Shown here in pieces: positions 1-6,860 of a DNA stretch of 29,733 nt (positions are counted from its first letter, which is position 1; each line of letters begins with the position of its first letter). A program made the position numbers and the translations under genes. Under the pieces are notes generated by a model, which was not told the DNA's origin, made no database searches, and saw only the letters and a program-made list of their open reading frames with translations. Location of the stretch: the IMG/VR virus record IMGVR_UViG_3300048589_000267, positions 1-29,733 of that record; one strand, given 5' to 3'. The DNA comes from a virus.

Positions 1-2
1 AT

Positions 3-1112
3 GATATGGTGCGCGGCATCCTGGGGGTCATCAGCCAGGCGGAGCGCAAGCGCATGGGGGCGTTCCTGCGGAGCGCGTTCGCCGAACGGGCCCGGCAGGG
101 TAAGCAGCATGGACGCGCGCCCTACGGCTACCGGAAGGACGGCGACGGCCGGCTGGTGGTGGAGCCGTCCGAGCGGGCGGTGCTGCTGGAGATCGCCGAT
201 CGGTTCGAGGCCGGGTGGTCGCTGCGCCGCCTCACCTTCTGGTTGCGCGATCAGTACCCGGACGACCGGCGCTGGCACACGGCGACGGTGCGGGACCTGT
301 TGGGATCGCCGACGCTGGCCGGGGCGATCCGGTGCGGCGACGTACTGGAATGGGGCTGCCACGAGGCGATCATCGATCGGGACCGGCACGAGCGGCTGGT
401 CGCGCAGCTCGACATCCGGCGCTGGGTGCGGACCAAGAAGCACGCCTCGTGGCTCGAACGGCTCATGGTCTGCGGGTGCGGGGCGCCGATGGACTTCTTT
501 GGCCGCGCCTACGATCCGACACGGCGGCTGCACGCCAACTTCCGGTGCGCGGCCCACACGGCGTCGATGCGGTTCGACCGGCAGCACTTCCCGCCCTGCA
601 CGTCCTCGCCCCGGTCGATCATCGCGCCCCGGGCCGAACGGCTGGTGGCGGCGGCGCTGGCCGACGCGTTCGCCAGTATTCCCGACTGGCAGGCCGTCGA
701 ACGGCGCACCGCTGAACGCATCCGCGCCCACGCCCCCGACGCGGCCAAAACCCGCCGCCACCTGGAACGGGAGCGGGACCGGCTGGCCGTCGAACGGGAT
801 CGCCTGCTGGTGCTCTACCGGCGGGCGACGATCGAGGTCGACCGGTGGGAAGCCGAGGACCGGCAACTGGCCGCCCGGATTGACGACGTGCGCGCCCGCA
901 TTGCCCGGCTGCCGGAACCGCCGTCGCCAGAGGTCCTGCAGGCCACGCACCGGCAATTGACGGCGCTCTCGGACGACGTGGCGATGCTGGCGGGGTTCGC
1001 GCCGGACCGGCTGGCGGCCATCATGCGCGCCCACGGCATCACCGCGCAGCTGCACGACGGCGGCGTGCGGCTGATCTGGCCGGAATCGCTGCGATATTTC
1101 TTTGAGACCTGA
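3..1112 (+). CDS. Large serine recombinase (phage integrase), N-terminus cut by window edge
   Basis: Site-specific integrase of the large serine recombinase family, which joins attP to attB. The window starts inside the gene: the open frame runs off the left edge, so the catalytic serine domain is missing and the ATG at 6 is internal. Visible residues start at the end of the catalytic domain (long E helix with QAERKR), followed by the family's GRAPYGYR motif (about residues 36-43). The recombinase domain comes next, then a zinc beta-ribbon with Cys at about 156, 158, 181 and 198, then a charged coiled coil (about 228-312) that in this family controls integration direction. About 370 residues are visible; such proteins are usually 450-600 long. 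It reads rightward and converges on the leftward phage genes. A strong hairpin lies 70 bases after the stop. Confidence 0.93.
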   Translation, partial: DMVRGILGVISQAERKRMGAFLRSAFAERARQGKQHGRAPYGYRKDGDGRLVVEPSERAVLLEIADRFEAGWSLRRLTFWLRDQYPDDRRWHTATVRDLLGSPTLAGAIRCGDVLEWGCHEAIIDRDRHERLVAQLDIRRWVRTKKHASWLERLMVCGCGAPMDFFGRAYDPTRRLHANFRCAAHTASMRFDRQHFPPCTSSPRSIIAPRAERLVAAALADAFASIPDWQAVERRTAERIRAHAPDAAKTRRHLERERDRLAVERDRLLVLYRRATIEVDRWEAEDRQLAARIDDVRARIARLPEPPSPEVLQATHRQLTALSDDVAMLAGFAPDRLAAIMRAHGITAQLHDGGVRLIWPESLRYFFET

Positions 1113-1184
1113 GTGCGGTAATGGAGAGGTGAAGGTGATCAGCCCCCCACAACAGCACTTGGTGGTGTTGATGGTTGCGGAGCG

Positions 1185-1213
1185 AAACGCCGGGGATCAT
1201 CTCCCCGGCGTTT
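1185..1213 (+). terminator. Hairpin terminator after the integrase
   Basis: A perfect 12-bp stem (AAACGCCGGGGA / TCCCCGGCGTTT) with a 5-nt loop begins 72 bases after the integrase stop. The 3' arm ends in TTT and is followed by a T-rich stretch, as in an intrinsic terminator. The stem is symmetric with AAA at its other end, so it could also stop transcription arriving leftward from the tRNA. Confidence 0.7.
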
Positions 1214-1350
1214 GCTATTTGCCGGCAGACCCGCGACGCAGTTCTGCCAGAGGCGCCCGACGTGTCAGCATGACCCGGCGTCGTCAGACTATGCCGTACT
1301 TCGCTACGGCCACGTTCGGGCGATCCGCCACGGGCGAACCCTGAACCCGG

Positions 1351-1423
1351 TGGCGGCGGCAGGATTTGCACCTGCGTCCTTCTGGTTATGAGCCAGACGA
1401 GCTAACTGCTGCTCCACGCCGCA
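1351..1423 (-). tRNA. Initiator-like tRNA-Met (CAT), atypical and possibly degenerate
   Basis: On the minus strand a full cloverleaf can be drawn: acceptor TGCGGCG/CGCCGCC, D stem GAGC/GCTC, anticodon stem TCTGG/CCAGA around loop CTCATAA (anticodon CAT), T stem GCAGG/CCTGC, discriminator A. Two features match bacterial initiator tRNA rather than elongator Met or Ile2: the unpaired 1-72 position (T.C) and the GTGGAGCAGC D-arm with an A11-T24 pair. It lacks the three consecutive G-C pairs of initiator anticodon stems, because 29-41 is T-A. The D-loop has T at position 19 and the T-loop reads TGCAAAT (G at 55), so both standard elbow contacts are disturbed. CCA is not encoded (CCG follows the discriminator). 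It is either phage-borne and variant, or decaying. Confidence 0.7.
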
Positions 1424-1429
1424 ATGCCG

Positions 1430-1556
1430 TGCTATCCGGGAGCTTGTCCGGAACGCCACCCTGAGGGCAGCTATTCGCACGATCTCTGCCACCGACTGAC
1501 ATCGCTCGGTAGCCACACTACTGCGCTACGGGAATTACAGGACTTTCACCTACCCG
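1430..1556 (-). ncRNA. Candidate structured RNA: chain of short hairpins beside the tRNA
   Basis: The stretch between the methyltransferase gene and the tRNA has no convincing reading frame. On the minus strand it holds a chain of short inverted repeats: CGGG/CCCG (1529-1556), GTAGC/GCTAC (1509-1529), ACCGA/TCGGT (1491-1510), GGCAG/CTGCC (1466-1490), CCC/GGG (1459-1467) and TCCGG/CCGGA (1435-1452). Some ends overlap by one or two bases, so not all can form at once. No known RNA family is recognised. It may be a phage RNA processed with the tRNA, the remains of further tRNA genes, or chance pairing in GC-rich DNA. Confidence 0.25.
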
Positions 1557-1609
1557 GCCACAGCTTAGGGGCATTTTAGCAGTTGGGCCGCTTATGGTCA
1601 CCTGATGCC

Positions 1610-1633
1610 AATTCCCTCGAATTCGAGGGAATT
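1610..1633. repeat. 24-bp perfect palindrome, left copy of a pair flanking the methyltransferase gene
   Basis: AATTCCCTCGAA is followed directly by its exact reverse complement, giving a perfect palindrome centred on GAATTC. It overlaps the last bases of the methyltransferase stop codon. A near-identical copy lies at 3416-3439, upstream of the gene. It could be an operator, a transcription stop, a cassette boundary or a methylation target; the sequence alone does not decide. Confidence 0.8.
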
Positions 1634-3317
1634 AGAACCCTAGCGTTTGTTGCACCGATTGATCCTTCATGCGTGTCGCTGACATGTACGGCGGGATGGG
1701 GTGCGGGATGCGCGGTTTCGCGCCGGCCATCAGTTCTTCGATGGTGAGGAGCTGAAGCAATGGGAGCGTGCGCCCGTCCTGCGGCCACGTATAGTGGCCC
1801 GCGCGTCGGACGGCGTCCATCATTCCGGCCGTCGGATTTGCGAGCGTCACCATGACCCCCATCTCCGATGGGTAGGACGCCACCGTGCCCGCAAGATCGC
1901 GCACCATCGCCGGTCCGATGCGATCCCCACCCTTGACGGACACAATCGCTCGCCCAATGTCGGAGATTTCGTTTGCGGACTTGTACCGCTGGGCGAACCG
2001 GATGATGCCGTCGATGCCGCGATCGCCCTGCTGTTTGCCACGTTCGTTTGGCTGGCCATCGACCAGTGTGACGGCCCACCGCTCGAACTCGAACGCATCC
2101 TTCTCGAACAACGCACGGGCGCCGGCGAGCTCGTTTGGCACGCCGAACACGTCAATGGCCGCCGCGACCTCAGCACCGAACCGATCCTTGATTCGATTCT
2201 TCATCAGATCGACCGCCAGAATGGTGACGTCGATGCCGATCCAGCGCCGGCCGAGCCGTTCAGCCGCTTCAATTGTTGTGCCACATCCGCAAAACGGATC
2301 CAGCACGACATCGCCGGGATTGGAGCTGGCGCTGATGATGCGCTCCAGGAGGGCGACGGGTTTCTGGGTGGGATAGCCGAGGCGTTCTTTGGCTCTTGCG
2401 TTGACTGGAGCGATATCATCCCACACGCTCTGCACCGGCACGCCGCTAAGTTCATCGAGATATCGGATATATCGTGGCCATCCACCAATCTTCTTTGGCC
2501 AATAAATCCGTCCTTCAATCTCCAGTCTGTCTAGCGTTTGAACCGCAAACTTCCAATGGTTGCCCTTCGTGTTTGGATCGAATCCCCTCCAAGGCTTGCC
2601 AGAATCTCCGTTTCGAGTTCCCTGTGCGGTGAGGTCGGATAGGGTGTAGTGTCGTCCCTGATCGTCGACGTTCCTGTAATGCGTGTCTTTTAGGCTTTCT
2701 GAATGGTCTATGTACTGCGGATTCCACGTGTAGTCATTCCCTTTTGAGAAGAAGAGGATGGAGTCAGTATTCGGTCCCCATCTATGAGCATCACTATGAG
2801 CACTTGTTCGCTTCCAAATCACTTCATTCCGGAAGTTCTTCGGCCCAAAGATCGCATCGAGAATCATCTTCAGATAGTGGCTCGCCGTCGGATCGCAGTG
2901 CAGGTAGAGGCTGCCGGTCGGCTTCAACACCCGGTGCAGTTCCACCAGCCGGGCCGTCATCATGACCAGGTACGCCAGCATGTCGTTGGTGCCGAGCAGG
3001 TGTCGGAGCGCCATCATGGCTTCCGGAATGTTGCCGGGGCCGTAGCCGCGCTGGGTAAGGTCGATGAAGGTCTCTTCGGCGTCGTGGCCCCACATCCAGG
3101 TATCGTCGAACGCTCTGATCTGGGCCGACGATTCGAGACCGGTCCGGTCCTTGAACAGCACGTTGTAGTTGCGGTTCGAGTTGAACGGAGGATCCAGGTA
3201 GACCAAATCGCAGCACTCATCGGGGAACCGGTTGCGATCGCGGAGCCATTCGAGGTTGTCGCCATAGAAGAGCGTGTTGCGGTCAAACACCGGAGCACCC
3301 CGATCAATTAGCTGCAC
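1632..3317 (-). CDS. Beta-class DNA methyltransferase fused to a PD-(D/E)XK (Mrr-like) nuclease domain
   Basis: Predicted amino-methyltransferase (N6-adenine or N4-cytosine) with a C-terminal nuclease-like domain, 561 residues. Catalytic motif IV is DPPF (residues 42-45); the SAM-binding motif I follows much later as DPFCGCGTT (340-348). This IV-before-I order defines the beta class, and the long middle part should hold target recognition. From about residue 408 a second domain begins: FERW (410-413), then GDRGIDG with D436, then VSVKGG with K462. This resembles the D...xK core of Mrr-type nucleases, with Ser where Glu or Gln is usual. Such fusions occur in phages and free-living bacteria, often annotated only as methyltransferase. 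GTG at 3317 is the longest start but has little ribosome site; GTG at 3290, behind GGGGTG, fits the upstream promoter better. No separate restriction subunit is seen. Confidence 0.88.
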   Translation of the reverse strand: MQLIDRGAPVFDRNTLFYGDNLEWLRDRNRFPDECCDLVYLDPPFNSNRNYNVLFKDRTGLESSAQIRAFDDTWMWGHDAEETFIDLTQRGYGPGNIPEAMMALRHLLGTNDMLAYLVMMTARLVELHRVLKPTGSLYLHCDPTASHYLKMILDAIFGPKNFRNEVIWKRTSAHSDAHRWGPNTDSILFFSKGNDYTWNPQYIDHSESLKDTHYRNVDDQGRHYTLSDLTAQGTRNGDSGKPWRGFDPNTKGNHWKFAVQTLDRLEIEGRIYWPKKIGGWPRYIRYLDELSGVPVQSVWDDIAPVNARAKERLGYPTQKPVALLERIISASSNPGDVVLDPFCGCGTTIEAAERLGRRWIGIDVTILAVDLMKNRIKDRFGAEVAAAIDVFGVPNELAGARALFEKDAFEFERWAVTLVDGQPNERGKQQGDRGIDGIIRFAQRYKSANEISDIGRAIVSVKGGDRIGPAMVRDLAGTVASYPSEMGVMVTLANPTAGMMDAVRRAGHYTWPQDGRTLPLLQLLTIEELMAGAKPRIPHPIPPYMSATRMKDQSVQQTLGF

Positions 3318-3330
3318 TCAGAGTGTCCGC

Positions 3331-3360
3331 ATTCTTGCAGAATGGATAAAGGGGTGTCAA
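3331..3360 (-). promoter_or_regulatory. Sigma-70-like promoter for the methyltransferase gene
   Basis: On the minus strand a perfect -35 box TTGACA (3355-3360) is followed after 18 bases by AAGAAT (3331-3336), a four-of-six -10 match. Transcription would begin just upstream of the GTG at 3317, leaving almost no leader for that start. This favours the GTG at 3290, which has a GGGGTG ribosome site. It suggests the gene is expressed independently of the late operon, for example in the lysogen. Confidence 0.5.
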
Positions 3361-3383
3361 CGGGACCAGGCGCGAAGCATCGG

Positions 3384-3409
3384 AAAAGCCGCCGAAATGA
3401 TCCGGCGGC
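3384..3409 (-). terminator. Intrinsic terminator after the 79-residue gene
   Basis: On the minus strand a 7-bp stem (GCCGCCG / CGGCGGC) with an 8-nt loop is followed directly by TTTT. It lies about 35 bases after the stop of the 79-residue gene and before the methyltransferase promoter, separating the two transcription units. Confidence 0.6.
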
Positions 3410-3415
3410 GCTTCT

Positions 3416-3439
3416 AATTCCATCGAATTCGAGGAGTTT
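3416..3439. repeat. Imperfect palindrome, right copy of the pair flanking the methyltransferase gene
   Basis: AATTCCATCGAATTCGAGG matches the left copy at 1610 in 18 of its first 19 bases, then diverges. It keeps the TCGAATTCGA core and lies about 100 bases upstream of the methyltransferase start, between the -35 box and the stop of the 79-residue gene. Together with the left copy it exactly brackets the methyltransferase cassette. Confidence 0.7.
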
Positions 3440-3444
3440 GGGCG

Positions 3445-3684
3445 CTAGTCCGATCGTTCCACCTCGGTAAAGTAGTGATCATCAGCCGCCGCCATCAACT
3501 CGTCGAAGTCGAAGCCGTCACGATCGCACAGGTGCATCAGGTTGGCCAGCAGGTCCACCACGGCGAGCTCGCGCCCTTGCCCGTCTTCGATCACGGCGAT
3601 TCTCAGGGGGCGGTACTGGCGTCGGAGGGATGCGTCTACCACGCGGACGGTATGGTTCAGCAGCTGGCGCGTGAGGAACGACAA
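3445..3684 (-). CDS. Small acidic hypothetical protein (79 aa)
   Basis: Unrecognised 79-residue protein. The C-terminal half has a helical acidic pattern (LLANLMHLCDRDGFDFDEL, then DHYFTE) of a kind seen in small proteins of mobile elements, which supports it being real; no function is inferred. The start is TTG, since no ATG or GTG lies in frame after the upstream stop, and the only nearby GGAGG is about 20 bases away. That makes the start uncertain. It lies 40 bases after the AAA+ ATPase stop on the same strand and ends before a terminator, so the two genes probably share one transcript. Confidence 0.6.
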   Translation of the reverse strand: MSFLTRQLLNHTVRVVDASLRRQYRPLRIAVIEDGQGRELAVVDLLANLMHLCDRDGFDFDELMAAADDHYFTEVERSD

Positions 3685-3723
3685 TGTGTTTGCGGTTACG
3701 AGGCGCCTCCAACATTCTACTCC

Positions 3724-4719
3724 TCAACTAGGCTTTGACCGAGCTCTGCGTCGTTCTCGGAGCGCATCGATAAGTGCATCAGCCTGAATAATGGTGGTAT
3801 GGGCAAGGATCGCGTCTTTCGCAGCTTGGTCACAGGCTTGGGCGATTTCGGAATGACTGAGTCCTTCTGATTCAGAAACAGCTGCGGCCCAATCCACTTT
3901 GTCGCACTTCATCGTTCCGAGGCGGTTTCTCATTACTTGTAACGCAACGGCAGGCGAAGGAGACGTGTATTCAATCACCGCGTCGAACCTTCTAAACAAA
4001 GCTTGATCGAGCGATCTCACATGATTGGTCGCCGCAACAACCAGGCTGTCAGAGTCATCGATCTCGAGGAATTGCAGGAACGAATTGAGTACCCGACGGA
4101 TTTCTCCCACATCGTTACCTGATCCACGTTCACTGCCGAGCGAATCAAACTCATCGAAAAGATACACGCCGTGAGTGCTCTGCAAAGCATCGAACACTAA
4201 ACGTAGCTTCGCAGCCGTCTCTCCCAGAAAGCGCGTTACCAAGCCATCGAGTTGAACGGTAAACAGCGGGATCCCCAATTCACCCGCAAATGCACTCGCC
4301 GTCATTGATTTGCCGGTCCCAGGTGGACCCACGAGCAGCACCTTGCGCATAGGCGAATAGCCATGCATTCGAATTCGCTTCCGCTGGCGTTGTTCGCGTA
4401 CCACGCGCTCAAGTCTGTGTCGCAATTGGTCATCAAGCGCCAAATCCGATAGTCGAAGCTTTGGGTAGCTAACCGACATTAACCCAGCAAGTTCGCCTCG
4501 GGGTTGAGCAAGGGGGGTGACGCGCCGGCTAAGAACATTATCGGGTGAATTGGCCTTTGCCTTGGCTTGATCAACGGCGTCGCGAAGATCTTGCGCGAGT
4601 CGGCCATGTCCGCTCCGCGCAGCCTGAGCCGCCACTTGAAGGGCTACCGAGTAGAATCTCGCATCATCCCCCTCAGCGTGGCTTCGAATCAGGGCCTTCA
4701 CTTGCTCCGCGTTTGCCAT
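3724..4719 (-). CDS. AAA+ ATPase (331 aa), solitary
   Basis: Single-domain AAA+ ATPase of the FtsH/spastin-like group. The first ~90 residues are a helical N-terminal part, followed by Walker A GPPGTGKS (131-138), Walker B LFDEFD (D189, E190), sensor 1 VVAATN (227-232), an RRFD arginine-finger segment (243-246) and a C-terminal helical lid. The ATG at 4719 is chosen over an upstream start at 4815 because GGAGGACAA directly precedes it. In other bacteria, ATPases of this type often neighbour a subtilisin-like (S8) protease and are discussed as defence or stress modules; no protease gene is present here. A perfect dyad 70-95 bases upstream suggests repressor control. Its codon use and lower GC than the structural genes fit an acquired accessory gene. 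Confidence 0.85.
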   Translation of the reverse strand: MANAEQVKALIRSHAEGDDARFYSVALQVAAQAARSGHGRLAQDLRDAVDQAKAKANSPDNVLSRRVTPLAQPRGELAGLMSVSYPKLRLSDLALDDQLRHRLERVVREQRQRKRIRMHGYSPMRKVLLVGPPGTGKSMTASAFAGELGIPLFTVQLDGLVTRFLGETAAKLRLVFDALQSTHGVYLFDEFDSLGSERGSGNDVGEIRRVLNSFLQFLEIDDSDSLVVAATNHVRSLDQALFRRFDAVIEYTSPSPAVALQVMRNRLGTMKCDKVDWAAAVSESEGLSHSEIAQACDQAAKDAILAHTTIIQADALIDALRERRRARSKPS

Positions 4720-4786
4720 TTGTCCTCCGCGGCGCCGCGCAAGCACACGACATGAGAAAGAGAGTACGAGCGAATCGCACGTACAT

Positions 4787-4814
4787 TGTGCATTAGTAGA
4801 CCATTCAATGCACA
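4787..4814. promoter_or_regulatory. Operator-like dyad upstream of the AAA+ ATPase
   Basis: TGTGCATT (4787-4794) and AATGCACA (4807-4814) form a perfect 8-bp inverted repeat with a 12-bp spacer, lying 68-95 bases before the ATPase start codon. Arms one helical turn apart suit a dimeric repressor. A TTGAAT inside it could serve as a -35 box, but no clear -10 is seen. It touches the strong hairpin at 4813-4844. Confidence 0.45.
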
Positions 4815-4844
4815 TGAAGCCGGCAGCTCCCTGCCGGCTTCATG
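4813..4844. terminator. Perfect 14-bp hairpin ending the late operon
   Basis: CATGAAGCCGGCAG and its exact complement are separated by a CTCC loop, 37 bases after the stop of the last lysis-region gene. No T-tract follows on either strand, so it is not a textbook intrinsic terminator. Position and stability suggest transcription end or mRNA 3' protection between the late operon and the accessory genes. Confidence 0.5.
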
Positions 4845-4881
4845 AGTCCATGGACGCTACCTGATTCGTGGATTTAGTGGC

Positions 4882-5280
4882 CTACCCCGTTTGCTGCTCG
4901 ATCGCCGGCGCAATCCCGCTCGGCTTCCAGAGCGTCTGGTACGTGATCGATGCCATCACCAGAATGATCAGCACTGCGGACAGGAAGTCGCCCCGCTCGA
5001 ACTCGCCGGCGAAGTAGGACGTGCCGGCCGCCGCAACCACGGAGAAAACGAAGACCGCGCCACCTTTCACCTCAGAGCGCCACCCTTGCCGGATGACGGC
5101 CGCGGCCGCGAGTGGCAGGAACGTGCCGACCAGGAACGCCCAGCGCCCGACGTTGTTGTCGGGCGCCACGCCCTCCCCTACACCCTGCGCTGCAGCCAGC
5201 TGGATCGAGGCGGCGAGCAGCGCGAAGGCAATCACGAACCCGAACCACGAGAACCGAATCAGTCGATTGAGCTTGACCAC
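4882..5280 (-). CDS. Four-helix membrane protein, holin candidate (132 aa)
   Basis: Small membrane protein with hydrophobic segments at about residues 10-32, 47-64, 73-92 and 100-120 and a short polar tail. The first segment could also be a signal peptide ending at AAAQ. It is the last gene of the leftward operon, a few bases after the 24-residue membrane peptide and just beyond the endolysin, so holin or lysis regulation is the natural guess. Holins share no universal motif, so this rests on topology and position only. The start is GTG at 5280 behind AAAGGA. Confidence 0.65.
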   Translation of the reverse strand: MVKLNRLIRFSWFGFVIAFALLAASIQLAAAQGVGEGVAPDNNVGRWAFLVGTFLPLAAAAVIRQGWRSEVKGGAVFVFSVVAAAGTSYFAGEFERGDFLSAVLIILVMASITYQTLWKPSGIAPAIEQQTG

Positions 5281-5284
5281 GATG

Positions 5285-5359
5285 CTAATCCTTTCTGCCG
5301 GCCCACCAGATGTAGCCGACCACGATCACAAAGAACAGAACGCCGAATGCGTCTGCCAT
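5285..5359 (-). CDS. 24-residue membrane micropeptide in the lysis block
   Basis: A short open frame of 24 codons fits exactly between the endolysin stop and the holin-candidate start. It opens with MADAFGVLFF and continues with one hydrophobic span ending in WWAGRKD, giving a single membrane helix with a positive cytoplasmic end. GGAAGG lies nine bases before its ATG. Tight packing, a good ribosome site and the uninterrupted hydrophobic pattern support a real gene. A role in lysis timing or as an accessory holin or antiholin is inference from position. Confidence 0.55.
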   Translation of the reverse strand: MADAFGVLFFVIVVGYIWWAGRKD

Positions 5360-5363
5360 GGGC

Positions 5364-6860
5364 CTAGGCCTTCCGTTCCCATGAGAAGCCGCCTTCCCAG
5401 CGGTAAAGCTGATTGCCGTTGCCGCGTCTGATCTTTTCTTGCGCTTTCGGCCACAGTCCCGATTTCTTCCCGTAGGCCAACCAGACCTGGGACGGCGCGG
5501 TGTTCAGATCGAATCGTTCTTCGATGCCGGTCGTCGGGTCGATAAACCGGCCGTAGAGCCGGCGCAACGACTCGAACGTGTGCCCGTCCGGGATCGTGTG
5601 TTTCTCCGGCTCCGGGTCGGGTTGCGGTTCCTCTTCCGGCAACTCGATCTCCGGGTTCTCCTGCCAGCGCTTGAGGATCGCCCGCGTCCGCTCGATCAGG
5701 TCGTTCGTTTCACGCTTGACGACATCGAACGGGCATTTCTTCGCGCCGAGGTCGGGGCCGAATTCCTCATGCCACCGGACGAAGCTGAACCCGTCCTGCG
5801 GGGCAATCGGAAAGACGTTCCACGGAATGCCGTACTGATCGGCCCAATACGCGGTGAGCGCAGCGACGGCGTTGCGCGATGCCTCGTCAAGCGGCGTTGT
5901 CTGGAAGCCGCTGATCTCGATACTCACCTGATCGCGGTTGACCGCGTTGATGCCGTACTTCTTTGCGAACGCGGCACCGTCACCGTACGCATGGAAGGCA
6001 GAGTACGATCCGGACGCCCACCCCGACTGATAGCCGAGCGGGTTGTTCCAGCGCAGAATGACCCCGGCATTCGCTGTGCCATCCGTGGCCAGCACGCCCA
6101 CGCCGTAATCGGTGAGCGCCTTGACATCGCTGCGACGGAAATAGGTGTCGGTGCCCCAGAGGGACCCGAGGATGCGGTGCCAAACGACTCCCTTGACCGA
6201 TCGCTTGCCGAGGTTGTTTTGTCCGACGCCTTCGGGTTTGGTAATCGGGCGATCCTGAAAGGCGGGATGCGGTACCCGCCCGAATGTGACGCTCACGGCG
6301 TTCTCGCTTTCTCCCGTGGCCGGGAACAGCCGGCGCATCGTGGCCAGCAGTTTGGTGTGATAGGCGGGATCAACGGCCCAGGTGGCGCGATCCCCCTGGT
6401 AGATGAGATTGAGATCCTCGATGGTGTTGACGGCGGGGCAGCCGGGATCGGCGTACTTGCGTTGCCACCGTTGCATCCACGATGAGGCCGCCGGCGGGAG
6501 CTTGATCCGGTCCGCCTGATCCCACTCTCGCAGCGCGACCAGCATGGTCCAGACGTGGAGCCGCGCCGCGTCGCCGCCGCTGGTGATCCGGTAGGGGGTG
6601 GCGTCGTTGGCGTTGGTGATGCCGAGACCGGCCGGATTGAGCTCGCGCCAGCGTCCGGACGGTCCTCCGCCGGCGGTCTCGTGGTGCCACTGGGCCAGCA
6701 GGACCGTGGGCCGCAGGCCGAACTCGCCGCACAGGCTGACCAGTACGGCCACGTAGGACACGGTCTCATAGGGGTTGACGTCGTGGGGCGAGGCGGCGCG
6801 AATGACCGCCAGCGCATCTGCCGCGGTAATGGGGTCGCGGCCGCGAATCGGAGTGCTCAT
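5364..6860 (-). CDS. Bifunctional endolysin: glucosaminidase-like plus Amidase_2 domain (498 aa)
   Basis: Peptidoglycan hydrolase that releases virions. Residues 1-185 resemble a glucosaminidase/lysozyme-like domain, with a possible catalytic Glu61 in QWHHET. Residues about 195-395 form an N-acetylmuramoyl-L-alanine amidase (Amidase_2): VVWHR supplies H228, and RWHEEFG...KKCPFD supplies H364 and C376, the expected zinc ligands. A Pro/Glu-rich linker (401-420) leads to a C-terminal module of about 75 residues that may bind cell wall. No signal peptide is seen, so export should rely on a holin. ATG at 6860 is preferred to GTG at 6869 because it forms an ATGA overlap with the upstream membrane gene. 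Two cutting domains in one enzyme suit a thick-walled host. Confidence 0.88.
   Translation of the reverse strand: MSTPIRGRDPITAADALAVIRAASPHDVNPYETVSYVAVLVSLCGEFGLRPTVLLAQWHHETAGGGPSGRWRELNPAGLGITNANDATPYRITSGGDAARLHVWTMLVALREWDQADRIKLPPAASSWMQRWQRKYADPGCPAVNTIEDLNLIYQGDRATWAVDPAYHTKLLATMRRLFPATGESENAVSVTFGRVPHPAFQDRPITKPEGVGQNNLGKRSVKGVVWHRILGSLWGTDTYFRRSDVKALTDYGVGVLATDGTANAGVILRWNNPLGYQSGWASGSYSAFHAYGDGAAFAKKYGINAVNRDQVSIEISGFQTTPLDEASRNAVAALTAYWADQYGIPWNVFPIAPQDGFSFVRWHEEFGPDLGAKKCPFDVVKRETNDLIERTRAILKRWQENPEIELPEEEPQPDPEPEKHTIPDGHTFESLRRLYGRFIDPTTGIEERFDLNTAPSQVWLAYGKKSGLWPKAQEKIRRGNGNQLYRWEGGFSWERKA

Noticed and set aside
1-960. Overlapping 319-codon plus-strand frame over the integrase
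   Set aside because: Trp/Arg/Gly-rich shadow; the other frame has the GRAPYGYR motif and zinc ribbon of serine recombinases.
1351-1423. Elongator tRNA-Met or tRNA-Ile2 (lysidine-modified CAT)
   Set aside because: The D-arm and unpaired first position match initiator tRNA; elongators would be expected to pair 1-72.
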